From positions 1-64,000 of IMG/VR virus record IMGVR_UViG_3300036760_000681: a stretch of DNA of 64,000 bases; one strand, given 5' to 3'. This document shows positions 1 through 7,240 of the stretch, in pieces (the first letter of the stretch is position 1; every line of letters begins with the position of its first letter). The notes below the pieces were generated by a model. The model had not been told where the DNA came from and ran no database searches. It was given only the letters and a program-made list of their open reading frames with translations. The position numbers and the translations under genes are program-made. This DNA comes from a virus.

Positions 1-153
1 CGGAAGGTTCTGGAGTACCTTCCACGCACCAGCCCAGCTGAACCCAAACGCGGCAAGCACTAGACCGACCCGCCCGAGCAGGGACAGAAAAGTGTCGGCC
101 TTGCCATACTGATCGAGCGCCGAAGTCGCCTTACGCCAAAGCGTGATTGCCAT
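1..153 (-). CDS. Small membrane protein, N-terminal part (runs off the left edge)
   Basis: The reading frame is open from an ATG at 153 to the window edge, giving 51 residues. It begins MAITLWRKATSALDQYGKAD and continues with a hydrophobic stretch (about residues 22-45) that could be one transmembrane helix. The family is not recognised. The next feature upstream on the strand is a tRNA gene. The 199 bases between them (154-352) show nothing I can name. Confidence 0.55.
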   Translation of the reverse strand, partial: MAITLWRKATSALDQYGKADTFLSLLGRVGLVLAAFGFSWAGAWKVLQNLP

Positions 154-352
154 GCCGTCGAACCTACGCCCCGACGCCAGACCGCACTAGAACCGCTAGC
201 GGTCATTTGTAACGATCGCTGGAGACCCAGCGCCCGAGAGAGCCCCGTCGTGGACGAGGCTCTTCGTGATGCGGAACGACGGTGTTTCGGTGTTCGCTGC
301 GGATTCAATACTTCTTGGGCTTGGGCTTCACGGCGCCTCCGTTGGAGTGAGT

Positions 353-423
353 TGCAGGGGCGGGATTTGCACCCGCGATCTTCTGGTTATGGGCCAGACG
401 AGTTAACTGCTCCTCCACCCTGC
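353..423 (-). tRNA. tRNA-Met (anticodon CAT)
   Basis: Read on the minus strand, this 71-nt segment folds as a tRNA. It has an acceptor stem GCAGGGT/CCCCTGC with one mismatch next to the core, a short D arm, and a 5-bp anticodon stem TCTGG/CCAGA holding the 7-nt loop CCCATAA. The T arm is GCGGG/CCCGC and the discriminator is A; CCA is not encoded. CAT normally means Met, although tRNA-Ile2 with a modified C34 cannot be excluded. Loop position 33 is C instead of the near-universal U. Confidence 0.8.
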
Positions 424-465
424 GTCGCGTTCCCGCTACCAGTGAGTCTTACTCACGCCGCCACG

Positions 466-645
466 TTATCGCCCCTCGCCCGACTTCGCAAGGTCGCTGC
501 CGCGGCGCGTCGTCGTGACCCGGAGCGTCGTCACGCCGCCCTGGGCGCAGTCCAGTTCGATCTTGCCGGTGAAGCCGTCGGCGAGCAGGCGGGCCAGTTC
601 CACGAGGGCCGCCGAGGCTGTCGCGGAGAGGTTCGGCTGGGTCAG
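466..645 (-). CDS. Small hypothetical protein (start uncertain)
   Basis: A frame of about 59 residues has a helix-like middle (ALVELARLLADGF) and an acidic/Thr-rich end. No ATG fits. A CTG at 645 overlaps the TGA of the preceding gene, like the ATGA junctions nearby; an in-frame ATG at 741 would overlap that gene by 100 nt. Function is unknown. Confidence 0.35.
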   Translation of the reverse strand: MTQPNLSATASAALVELARLLADGFTGKIELDCAQGGVTTLRVTTTRRGSDLAKSGEGR

Positions 646-911
646 CGAGGGTTCCCGGCCGCGCCGACCGTCGGCCGCAGCGCCGCCCACCAGCCCTTCG
701 CGTGGAGCCACATCTTCTTGTGAAACGGCGTTTCGAGCCACGCGATCTTCCGCTCGAGCGGCTGCACCTTGAGGCGGTACATCTGCTCCAGCGACGCCGC
801 CACCTTGAGTCCGATTTCTGCGTTAAAGACGGCCATCGCCCGCTCGAAGGTGGCGACGCGCACGGCGGCTTGGGGATCGGGGACGCCAGAGCGGCGCTTG
901 GGGGTGGTCAT
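642..911 (-). CDS. Hypothetical protein, 89 aa
   Basis: Starts at an ATG overlapping the previous stop (ATGA, 908-911). The product is basic and mostly helical, with amphipathic segments (about residues 20-60) suggesting a small coiled coil. No family is recognised. It lies two genes downstream of the large terminase and is probably cotranscribed with it. Confidence 0.6.
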   Translation of the reverse strand: MTTPKRRSGVPDPQAAVRVATFERAMAVFNAEIGLKVAASLEQMYRLKVQPLERKIAWLETPFHKKMWLHAKGWWAALRPTVGAAGNPR

Positions 912-1228
912 CGGGGCTCCTCTGGTTCGGGGGGCATAGCATCCTTGGAGATGTCCAACCACGACGTTCCTTGTGCGTGCCGGCGGTACGCTTCGGCGCG
1001 CTGAAGGCGGCCGATCGACTTGTTCTCGAAGGCAGCGAAATGGGCGAAGAGGTCGCGCGGCATCTCCTGGATCGTCTGCCGGGCGGCGCGCGGTTCCTCG
1101 CTCCGACCGTGCTCCACGCGGCTCATTCGCGTCGTGTGGTCGATCAACTTCTCGTTCTGCGCGATCAGTCGGTCGCGCTCGGCCACGACGGCGTCGAAGG
1201 CGCTGCGGGGAATCCAAGGCCATTTCAT
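908..1228 (-). CDS. Hypothetical coiled-coil protein, 106 aa
   Basis: Begins MKWPWIPRSAFDAVVAERD, then a heptad-like stretch (AERDRLIAQNEKLIDHTTR) typical of a short coiled coil after a membrane-proximal or Trp-rich N-terminus. The ATG overlaps the terminase stop codon (ATGA at 1225-1228), so translation is likely coupled. Proteins of this shape follow terminase genes in some phages; a specific role cannot be assigned. Confidence 0.65.
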   Translation of the reverse strand: MKWPWIPRSAFDAVVAERDRLIAQNEKLIDHTTRMSRVEHGRSEEPRAARQTIQEMPRDLFAHFAAFENKSIGRLQRAEAYRRHAQGTSWLDISKDAMPPEPEEPR

Positions 1229-4047
1229 GATGCGCGCCGCCTGAACTGCCGCCGAATCCGGCCCTCTTCCGCCTTGGCCCGCTGCGCCGCCCGCGCGAGG
1301 TACTTCTCGAGCCCGGTGTCGCGGTTGTGAGGCTTCTCGGTCGGCTTCGGGAACGCCGCCCGGTCGCCGCGCGAGATCAGCGCCCGCTCCCGGACGAAGT
1401 TACCGTAGGCCACGGCGTCCGACTCGTTGGGGCTGCGGCGCAGGCGCTTCCTCACCTCCGCCTTCTCCTCGACGATGATCTTGCCCGGCGAGTTCTCGTA
1501 GCGGTGCGCGAGCAGCTCCTCGAAGAGCTTTTCGTTCTTCTCGCAGGCGATCCGGCCCATGCGGAAGTCCTCGCGGAGCAGCCACAACACCTGGCTGCGC
1601 AGGTTGTCAAACCGCTCCGGGCTGACGACTCTGGCCCCGGCCGGCTGCACCTGGCCCTCGGCGTCCATTTCCGTCGCTTCCCAGCGCACATCCTCGTCGA
1701 TCATGGGGATCGCCTTGGCGTTCCCGGCGATCGGGCGCAGGCGCTTCAGGCCCATGCGGCGCATCATCTTGAAGACCGGCCCGCCCATGCCGGCTGAGTC
1801 CATGCCGATGTGCCGGCTGTCGATGCGCGTCGCGGGGGCCATGACCTCTTCGACGATATCTTCGCCGAGCTGGGTGGCGTCCGGGCACTGGAACGACGTG
1901 ACCTTGACCATGCAGGCGCCGAGCCAGCGCGACACCGCGGCCAGGTCGCCGGACTCCGAGTTGGCGAGGTCCACGCCCATCGCGGGCGGGCCAGTGCGGT
2001 AGGCGGGGTCGTTGTAGCGTTCGGCCGCGGCGTCGAGCCAGCTCCGCTGGAAGAGCGAGTTCGCGGCCTGCGCGGGCGCGACGCCGCGCACCTGGGCCAT
2101 GAAGATCGGATTGTCCGGATTCCCGTCCGCGTCGGCAAGGTCGCGCACCACGCTCTCGCGCGAGCGGCCGCCGGGAATGACGTCGCGATTGCAGACCACG
2201 TTCGGGAAGTCGTAGCCCGAGATGCGGATGGCCTTGACCCAGGAGCGCTTACCGAACATCGCCAGCGTGTCGTGCTGGTGCTCGGGGTTTCCAAGGCCCA
2301 GAATCGGGTTGAATGAGCCCGTCGCCGTCTTGACGATCGTCTCGATGAGCGCCTGCTCGACGCCCGGGAACTCCTCGACGACCCACAGCATCTTCGGCTG
2401 GTGGAAACCCTTGAGGTTCTGGGCGATCTCTTCGTCGGCCCCGACCCCAGCGCCGAACGCGGTGGCCGCCCAGACTTCCTGCTCGCCCTCGCCATCCCGC
2501 ATCCGCAGGTTGCCGCTCAGAATCTGGGCGCGTGGGAACTGGCGCTTGAAGGTCGGCCACAGAGCGCCGATGTACTTCCACATGTTTTTCAGCAGCAGGT
2601 CGCGCTTGGGCGCGATCGACATGACGATCGAGTCTTCGTGGATGCCGAGGAACGCCAGGGTGCCGCAGGCGCCGAGGACGTAGCTATTGTGTGTCACGAT
2701 GAAGTCGCGTGTTACGTAGAGTTGGTCGGGCGCGGCGACCCGGATGCAGACACACGGCTCTGTTCCGGCCGGCGCGACATACCGGATGGTCCGCGCGGGG
2801 TGACGGCGCCATGCTTTGACCCGCGCAAGTTTACGCCGAAGGCGAAACGGTGCCGTTCCGTCTGGAAGTCGTACGGCGACATGATGCGCGTCTCGATGGC
2901 GCTTTCGTCGGAAGTAAGATGGAGTCGTGGTCGTGCTCGCGAGGCCGCCGAGGGACCGAACCAGGAATACGACCGCCTCGGCCAACGCGGGTGAGGTCGA
3001 ACAGAACGACACGATCCCGCGGCGGTCGATCGTTCCGTCGGTATCGAGAAGTCCCTGGAGTAGCGCCAAGCGCTGTGCGGACGAGGACCAAAGGTACTCG
3101 CTCGGAACACGCTTCTCGTGGCTGAGTTTCCCCATGAGATCGACATCGCGCAGTTTGACCGTGAGGGGATTCTGGTATCCTTTGCGCCCCACAAGTCCGT
3201 GGTCATACGCAATGCGGCGGCGTTTCACGGTCACGCCGCAGGTCGCGACAACGGACGCAACGATCTCGCTGTCCGCAGAACTGATCGTTGGGTACGAACC
3301 GCGAAAGCATCCGTCACCCAGTAGTAGTCCCATCAGGTACGGATCAAGAGGTAGCTCGCGTTCCGGATACTGGGCTGGAGACGCGATTGGAATCCTCCAG
3401 GATAACTCTCGGTTCAACCCTTCAAGTTCCCGGGTCGTCGCGACGCGCCAGCCCCGACGACGATACGCATCCTTCTTCGATTGAACCACCCAGAGGTGGT
3501 CTCCGCTCGCCCTTGTCTGCGCGCCGTCGGCAAATCCGACCTCAAAAACTGGTATGGTGCCCTGTGGAAACACGCCAATGACCGTTGTCGGCAACCCGTT
3601 GCTGCCCATGACGAGGTCGCCGATGCGTAGGTCTCCGATAGGCCGCCATCCGGTCGGCGTGAGGACGGGTTCGTCGATTGGCTGGGCTTTCGAGGTGGTC
3701 GTTCCCGCGCTCACCGCACACGACTTCCCCGCGAAGATGGTTTCGAGCGCGGTGACGAGTGGATCCGGGTCGCCGTCCCACAGGTGCGGCCGACCCTGGT
3801 TGCCGACGGCTTCGCACTGGGGGCAGTAGCAGCAGGCGTACTCGGGGTTCAGGCTCCAGCGGATCGTCGGCTCGGGAACGTTGAGCTTGTTGACGATCCA
3901 GCCGACCGGGTCATTCGCGTACTCGACGTGCGCCCGGATACTCGATGCCCAGACGCCAGCACGCTTGCGGCGTTCCAGCTCGGCCTGCGCCTGGAGCTTG
4001 ATGCGCTCCGATTCGGCGGCGCTGACGGTGGCTTGCGGGGCGGTCAC
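1225..4047 (-). CDS. terL: Terminase large subunit, intein-containing precursor
   Basis: ATP-driven DNA-packaging motor and headful/cohesive-end nuclease. I start at GTG 4047, whose GTGA overlaps the previous stop, giving 940 aa; an upstream ATG at 4149 would overlap the zinc-ribbon gene by over 100 nt. The P-loop reads GTTTSK at residues 115-120 and is completed by Ser455 after intein removal. Walker B is LWVVEE at about 554-559. The RNase H-like nuclease acidic residues are D693 (GVDLA), D750 (GMDSAG) and D877 (NESDAV). Residues 121-454 are an intein, so the mature protein would be about 606 aa, a normal TerL length. Splicing is inferred, not shown. Confidence 0.95.
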   Translation of the reverse strand: MTAPQATVSAAESERIKLQAQAELERRKRAGVWASSIRAHVEYANDPVGWIVNKLNVPEPTIRWSLNPEYACCYCPQCEAVGNQGRPHLWDGDPDPLVTALETIFAGKSCAVSAGTTTSKAQPIDEPVLTPTGWRPIGDLRIGDLVMGSNGLPTTVIGVFPQGTIPVFEVGFADGAQTRASGDHLWVVQSKKDAYRRRGWRVATTRELEGLNRELSWRIPIASPAQYPERELPLDPYLMGLLLGDGCFRGSYPTISSADSEIVASVVATCGVTVKRRRIAYDHGLVGRKGYQNPLTVKLRDVDLMGKLSHEKRVPSEYLWSSSAQRLALLQGLLDTDGTIDRRGIVSFCSTSPALAEAVVFLVRSLGGLASTTTTPSYFRRKRHRDAHHVAVRLPDGTAPFRLRRKLARVKAWRRHPARTIRYVAPAGTEPCVCIRVAAPDQLYVTRDFIVTHNSYVLGACGTLAFLGIHEDSIVMSIAPKRDLLLKNMWKYIGALWPTFKRQFPRAQILSGNLRMRDGEGEQEVWAATAFGAGVGADEEIAQNLKGFHQPKMLWVVEEFPGVEQALIETIVKTATGSFNPILGLGNPEHQHDTLAMFGKRSWVKAIRISGYDFPNVVCNRDVIPGGRSRESVVRDLADADGNPDNPIFMAQVRGVAPAQAANSLFQRSWLDAAAERYNDPAYRTGPPAMGVDLANSESGDLAAVSRWLGACMVKVTSFQCPDATQLGEDIVEEVMAPATRIDSRHIGMDSAGMGGPVFKMMRRMGLKRLRPIAGNAKAIPMIDEDVRWEATEMDAEGQVQPAGARVVSPERFDNLRSQVLWLLREDFRMGRIACEKNEKLFEELLAHRYENSPGKIIVEEKAEVRKRLRRSPNESDAVAYGNFVRERALISRGDRAAFPKPTEKPHNRDTGLEKYLARAAQRAKAEEGRIRRQFRRRAS
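2686..3687 (-). other. Intein with LAGLIDADG homing endonuclease inside TerL
   Basis: A 334-residue in-frame insertion begins AQPIDEPVLTPTGWRPIGDL (block A) directly after the P-loop lysine and ends VTHN, followed by Ser+1. Block B is TRASGDH. Two LAGLIDADG-type helices, LMGLLLGDG and LLQGLLDTDG, each keep an aspartate, so the endonuclease may be active. The first residue is Ala rather than Cys/Ser, as in class 2 inteins that skip the N-terminal acyl shift. Insertion at the ATP-binding loop matches the usual intein preference for catalytic motifs. Confidence 0.9.
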
Positions 4048-4214
4048 TTGTAGCGGGCGATCGCTCCGATGCCCTTCATGGCCTTCTTCGCGCCACACTT
4101 GGCGCACTTCATGGCGCCGGCCTTCATCGGCATCCCGCACTGGGCGCACTCACCGGCCTCGGTGTCCTTCATGCCCTTCTTCTCGCCCGGCTCGCCCTTT
4201 TCCCACGGCTTCAT
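4044..4214 (-). CDS. Zinc-ribbon protein, 56 aa
   Basis: Contains CAQC and CAKC pairs separated by 11 residues inside a Lys/Gly/Met-rich chain, a treble-clef-like zinc ribbon covering most of the protein. The ATG at 4214 overlaps the previous stop (ATGA) and its own stop overlaps the terminase GTG, so it is translationally wedged between them. Likely a nucleic-acid or protein-binding accessory factor; the partner is unknown. Confidence 0.7.
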   Translation of the reverse strand: MKPWEKGEPGEKKGMKDTEAGECAQCGMPMKAGAMKCAKCGAKKAMKGIGAIARYK

Positions 4215-4441
4215 GGTCGCCCTCGGTGGTTGGTGACCGCCACGATGTGGCAGCAGTCTCTTCGCAACTCGCGCTTCTGACAACTACACCGATAATACTT
4301 TCCGTGGTCGGTGACAAGGTGGTCGAGCCCGTCCAGGTGTACGGTCCAGCGGTCGGGGAGGTCTTTGCGGGGCGGCCAGGCGGTAACGATGGGTCCGGGG
4401 AGATTCACCCCGGCGGGTTTCGAGAACGCCGACCAGGTCAC
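4211..4441 (-). CDS. SWIM-type zinc-finger protein, 76 aa
   Basis: The C-terminal half carries CSC at about residues 52-54 and CCHIV at 63-67, matching the CxC...CxH pattern of SWIM zinc fingers, which bind DNA or proteins. The N-terminal half resembles the short beta-rich lead-in usual in SWIM modules. It overlaps both neighbours by ATGA-type junctions. Role inferred only from the motif. Confidence 0.65.
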   Translation of the reverse strand: MTWSAFSKPAGVNLPGPIVTAWPPRKDLPDRWTVHLDGLDHLVTDHGKYYRCSCQKRELRRDCCHIVAVTNHRGRP

Positions 4442-4692
4442 GCCGCTTCACCGAAAACGGTGCAATCCTCCGCGTGCTCGAACGTGATCGCCGTGGCGCC
4501 CGGCGCGCGGCGCACCACGACTTTACACTTCCGGCAAGTGATGGTGCTATCGGTGATCTTGAGGTGGTGGCTCCGCGGCCGCCCGAAGGGCCGCTCGACA
4601 TGGCGAACCTTGAGGGGAACCGGGGGCTTCTGGGGTGGGAGCAGCGGCGGCCCGGGCGCCTCGAAGTTCGGCGGGCGGTTGCCGAGACTCAC
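4438..4692 (-). CDS. Small zinc-binding protein, 84 aa
   Basis: The N-terminal half is Pro-rich (PPNFEAPGPPLLPPQKPP). The C-terminal half has CRKC followed 25 residues later by a Cys near FEHAEDC, a possible single zinc site. I start at GTG 4692, which overlaps the stop of the 20-codon ORF upstream (GTGA). An ATG at 4779 in the same frame would overlap the preceding gene by 29 nt and gives a low-complexity N-terminus. Confidence 0.5.
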   Translation of the reverse strand: MSLGNRPPNFEAPGPPLLPPQKPPVPLKVRHVERPFGRPRSHHLKITDSTITCRKCKVVVRRAPGATAITFEHAEDCTVFGEAA

Positions 4693-4751
4693 AGCCAACT
4701 CTCCAATCTGGCGATTCGATGGCGGAGCGCCATCCACGCCCACGCCGGCAT
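4689..4751 (-). CDS. 20-residue mini-ORF linking two genes
   Basis: MPAWAWMALRHRIARLESWL is read from an ATG inside a TGATG junction with the preceding stop, and its own stop overlaps the next GTG (GTGA). The precise fit at both ends is the reason to list it. It may be a translational relay or a short amphipathic Trp-rich peptide. Chance remains possible. Confidence 0.35.
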   Translation of the reverse strand: MPAWAWMALRHRIARLESWL

Positions 4752-5017
4752 CACTGCACCGTCCGGCTCTGGCGCACAATCGACATCCGCGGCTCCACCA
4801 CAGCGCCCGTTAGGCCCTCGGCCTGATCCTCCTCGGCCTCCACGCGCTCCCGGTGCCGCGCATCGCTCACCCCGGCCTCGTGACCGTAGGTGAACCCTTT
4901 CCTGTAACCACGCCCGAAGGCCGCCTCGATGGTCAGGGGCGTCCCCTTCACGCAGGCTTTCCAGCCGGCCACAAAGCAGGCGGCGCAAGCCAGGACGATG
5001 AGCAGGGCGTCGATCAC
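4751..5017 (-). CDS. Small membrane protein, 88 aa
   Basis: The N-terminal segment IDALLIVLACAACFVAGW is one predicted transmembrane helix; the rest is charged and would be soluble. The ATG at 5017 overlaps the stop of the VRR-NUC gene (ATGA). Family not recognised. Confidence 0.65.
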   Translation of the reverse strand: MIDALLIVLACAACFVAGWKACVKGTPLTIEAAFGRGYRKGFTYGHEAGVSDARHRERVEAEEDQAEGLTGAVVEPRMSIVRQSRTVQ

Positions 5018-5340
5018 GGCATCCCTCGAATTAGGGCTACTTGAGCCGCGGCGGCGGCCAGCCCGCCCACCACGAAGTCCTCGGAGCAGTTGCGGCAGAG
5101 GTTCTGGAAGTCCACCTGATCCTCGCTCAACTTCCCGCCCTCGCGCTTGACCTCGTGAAACCAGAATGCGCCCCGGGCCGGCCAGAACACCAACAGATCG
5201 GGCAGGCCGAGCGCGACCTTCGAGCGGCGGGCTTGCGAGGTGCTGAGTACCCGGCAGCCAACTGTCCGATAGAACTTGACGACGGCGCGCTGGACGTCCT
5301 TCTCCAGCGGCGCGGGCAACTTCGGCGTGCGGAGCTTCAC
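5014..5340 (-). CDS. VRR-NUC domain nuclease, 108 aa
   Basis: A stand-alone VRR-NUC fold, as widespread in phages and related to Holliday-junction resolvase-like nucleases. Visible motifs are GLPDLLVF (about 45-52, catalytic Asp), FHEVKR (Glu-x-Lys) and a following Gln in EDQVDFQ. The size is typical for the single-domain phage form. It probably cleaves branched or flap DNA during replication or before packaging; the substrate is not shown by sequence. It sits 21 nt after the preceding stop. Confidence 0.85.
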   Translation of the reverse strand: MKLRTPKLPAPLEKDVQRAVVKFYRTVGCRVLSTSQARRSKVALGLPDLLVFWPARGAFWFHEVKREGGKLSEDQVDFQNLCRNCSEDFVVGGLAAAAAQVALIRGMP

Positions 5341-5361
5341 CGCTTGCCTCGCCTCACGGAC

Positions 5362-5640
5362 TCACCTTTGATCGACCTTCACGGCGCGCCACTTCAGGCC
5401 GCCGTTGTGTTTCGTGCGCACGTAACTGATATCCAGGTCGGGGCCCTCGTAGCAGTCGATAAGCCGAACCTCCGGCATCATCGCGGTCGCGACCCGGATG
5501 GCTCCGGTCATGTCACAGCAGTTCCCTACGGGAAGGTGCAGCGCCATGTGCCGCTCGCCGACCACCCTCCAGCAGATCCAGCAACACTGGAGCGTTTCGC
5601 TTCGTACATACGGAATCGCGGCCTCGAGGGGAATGGTCAC
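5362..5640 (-). CDS. Hypothetical protein with CxxC-type cysteines, 92 aa
   Basis: Starts at GTG 5640, overlapping the stop of the 38-residue gene (GTGA). Contains CCWIC and a later CC pair (residues about 19-42), possibly a metal site, then an alpha/beta C-terminus. An in-frame ATG much further upstream (5823) would overlap two genes and is rejected. Function unknown. Confidence 0.55.
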   Translation of the reverse strand: MTIPLEAAIPYVRSETLQCCWICWRVVGERHMALHLPVGNCCDMTGAIRVATAMMPEVRLIDCYEGPDLDISYVRTKHNGGLKWRAVKVDQR

Positions 5641-5753
5641 CGCCGCTTGCCCCGCCTCTTCGCACGACGGCGACGGCGGCGAAGTTCGTCGGAGGCCAGA
5701 AACCGCAACTGTACCAACTCGCGCCACGTCAGGGTTTTGACGGTGATCTTCAC
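5637..5753 (-). CDS. Basic microprotein, 38 aa
   Basis: Read from GTG 5753 inside a GTGA junction, ending in another GTGA junction. The sequence starts VKITVKTLTWRELVQLRFLA and ends in a dense Arg/Lys tail, so it may bind nucleic acid. It shares the KITV start with the upstream gene product. Both exact junctions argue that it is a gene. Confidence 0.5.
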   Translation of the reverse strand: MKITVKTLTWRELVQLRFLASDELRRRRRRAKRRGKRR

Positions 5754-6310
5754 CGCCCACCCCGCTTCTTCGGCTTCCATTCCGTGCGCCCGCGCTTCTT
5801 GAACTTCTTGATCTTCTCGGCATCGAAAGCGTCGATCATCGCCCCGTCGGACTCGGCGCGCGAGAGGCCCTTCTGCTCCGTCGCCTTCTGGGCGACGTGG
5901 TACGCTGCCGTCACCGCCGGCTCCTTAAGGAGTCTCGCGCCGAAGAACCGCTTGAACTCGCGGTGCATTTCCTCGCCCGTCGCCGGGTCGGGAACGAGAT
6001 GCCCGTCCTCGATCTCCGCGTTGAAGGCAACCACGGCCTCGTCGAACCAGCGGCGAAAGTGGGGCAGGGCCACCAGGCTCGGCGGGAGGGACTGCGCCTG
6101 CGTCCACGCCTCCTGGCGCCAGCGTTCGCCGGCGGCGGCGATAGCCGCCGTCTCGCGGTCGCACTCCGCGTCGAATCGGTCGATCTCGTCTTCGCCGCCC
6201 CACTCGCACCAGTCCGTCCAGAAGGCGCGCTCCTGCTCGCTGAGCGTCTCGCGGTCAAACTCGACCGAGTGGATGACGCCGTGTTGGGTGATTTCGACGG
6301 TGATCTTCAC
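5750..6310 (-). CDS. Paralogue of the scaffold C-terminal domain, 186 aa
   Basis: Residues about 67-140 align with residues 241-310 of the scaffold-like protein at 60481-61722, sharing ALP.F..WF, AV..FN.E, GH, H.EFKRFFG and P.V..AY, with about 30 identical positions in 70. The N-terminal 60 residues (beta-rich start, then acidic helices) and the basic KKFKKRGR tail are not shared. This links the gene, close to terminase, to capsid assembly. It might bind the same partner (portal, coat or terminase) as the scaffold. Role is inference. Confidence 0.7.
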   Translation of the reverse strand: MKITVEITQHGVIHSVEFDRETLSEQERAFWTDWCEWGGEDEIDRFDAECDRETAAIAAAGERWRQEAWTQAQSLPPSLVALPHFRRWFDEAVVAFNAEIEDGHLVPDPATGEEMHREFKRFFGARLLKEPAVTAAYHVAQKATEQKGLSRAESDGAMIDAFDAEKIKKFKKRGRTEWKPKKRGGR

Positions 6311-6675
6311 AGCCCCAGCGCCCGGTTGAGTTCCTGCAAGCCGTCGAAGGCCTCATTCAGTTCGCGCCGAATCTCGCAATGGTTCCCCGTCACACGCGCG
6401 GAGAACGACGGCACGGCGCTCGCGGCGTAGTTGTTTCCGCGCGCTCCTTCGTCGGCCCTTTCCGGCCGCGGCATGAGTGTCCTGCTCAGAATGGTCTGAA
6501 CGAAATTGGCCAGCTCGCCCGCCCTCGCGGCCAGCGCTTCGCTCTCCGTCGCGATCGACTCGAGTTCGCCGGGCGGGCGGGTGGCCGCGCCGAGACCTGG
6601 CGGCGCGGTGCGGGCCGTCATCTCGCTCTGTTGTCGGTAAAACTCGTCTTTGGTCTGGTAGGAGCGCTCGTTCAC
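6307..6675 (-). CDS. Coiled-coil hypothetical protein, 122 aa
   Basis: Starts at GTG 6675 and ends in an ATGA junction with the next gene. Residues about 38-65 (ELESIATESEALAARAGELANFVQTILSR) and the C-terminus form amphipathic helices; the middle is Gly/Ala-rich. It is the first clear gene of the leftward operon. Confidence 0.6.
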   Translation of the reverse strand: MNERSYQTKDEFYRQQSEMTARTAPPGLGAATRPPGELESIATESEALAARAGELANFVQTILSRTLMPRPERADEGARGNNYAASAVPSFSARVTGNHCEIRRELNEAFDGLQELNRALGL

Positions 6676-6783
6676 GAATCCTCCTGGTGGGTGCGCGGCA
6701 GGCCCGAACGGACCGGCGTCGCGAGGCTATCGTTATACTTTTTCTCTCTCCAGTCAATGTCGGCTCGGTGTCGCCAGTGTCGC

Positions 6784-6811
6784 GATATAGTGTATCGACG
6801 CCTCTTGACAA
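6784..6811 (-). promoter_or_regulatory. Possible promoter of the leftward terminase operon
   Basis: On the minus strand, TTGTCA (6811-6806) is followed after 16 nt by TATATC (6789-6784). A second weaker pair, TTGACT with TATAAC only 14 nt away, lies about 40 nt closer to the gene. The 286-nt divergent gap 6676-6961 holds no credible gene, so a promoter is expected here. Assignment by eye only. Confidence 0.4.
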
Positions 6812-6961
6812 ACCACGTCCACAGTGCGACAGTTACCTCCAGCACCCCACCTTCGGGTGGATCACGCGAGCCCCACCAAATTCCTCCGCCAGGGGTTGTC
6901 CGGTGGGGCTTCGTGCGTCCCCCTCTTGCGTAAAAAAAGAAGCCGTGCAAGATTGCCGTTC

Positions 6962-7240
6962 ATGACAAGCCCTGGCACGGTGTCTTCATTGCCCCCCGCA
7001 GTCCACGCGCCTTCCCCGGCCGCCCTCTTCGGCGGTCGTGACGACATCAGCGCCGTCCCAGGGACATCGCCAACCAGCCTGAACCTCGAGCCGCGCCGCG
7101 GGCCCATCAGCTACGGCTGCGGCCACACAATCGACGTCGGCTTCGGGCCAGCACGAACAGACCGCGACCCCTGCGAAGCCTGCCACCGCGCCGCCGGCAC
7201 CTGGCCGCGCGAAACCGTCATCCTGCCGAGGGGCGCGTGA
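6962..7240 (+). CDS. Small zinc-motif protein, 92 aa
   Basis: First gene of a short rightward pair. Residues about 55-85 contain YGCGHTIDVG and DPCEACHR, a CxH...CxxC pattern consistent with one zinc site. The start is ATG 6962; the frame is open further upstream but with low-complexity sequence. Its TGA overlaps the GTG of the DUF559 gene. Confidence 0.55.
   Translation: MTSPGTVSSLPPAVHAPSPAALFGGRDDISAVPGTSPTSLNLEPRRGPISYGCGHTIDVGFGPARTDRDPCEACHRAAGTWPRETVILPRGA

Noticed and set aside
60-308. 82-codon minus-strand frame at the left edge
   Set aside because: It overlaps a better membrane-protein frame (1-153) and is Ser/Arg-rich without features.
6672-6950. 92-codon minus-strand frame in the divergent gap
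   Set aside because: Trp/Arg/His-rich random-looking sequence over promoter-like DNA, although its stop overlaps the next GTG.
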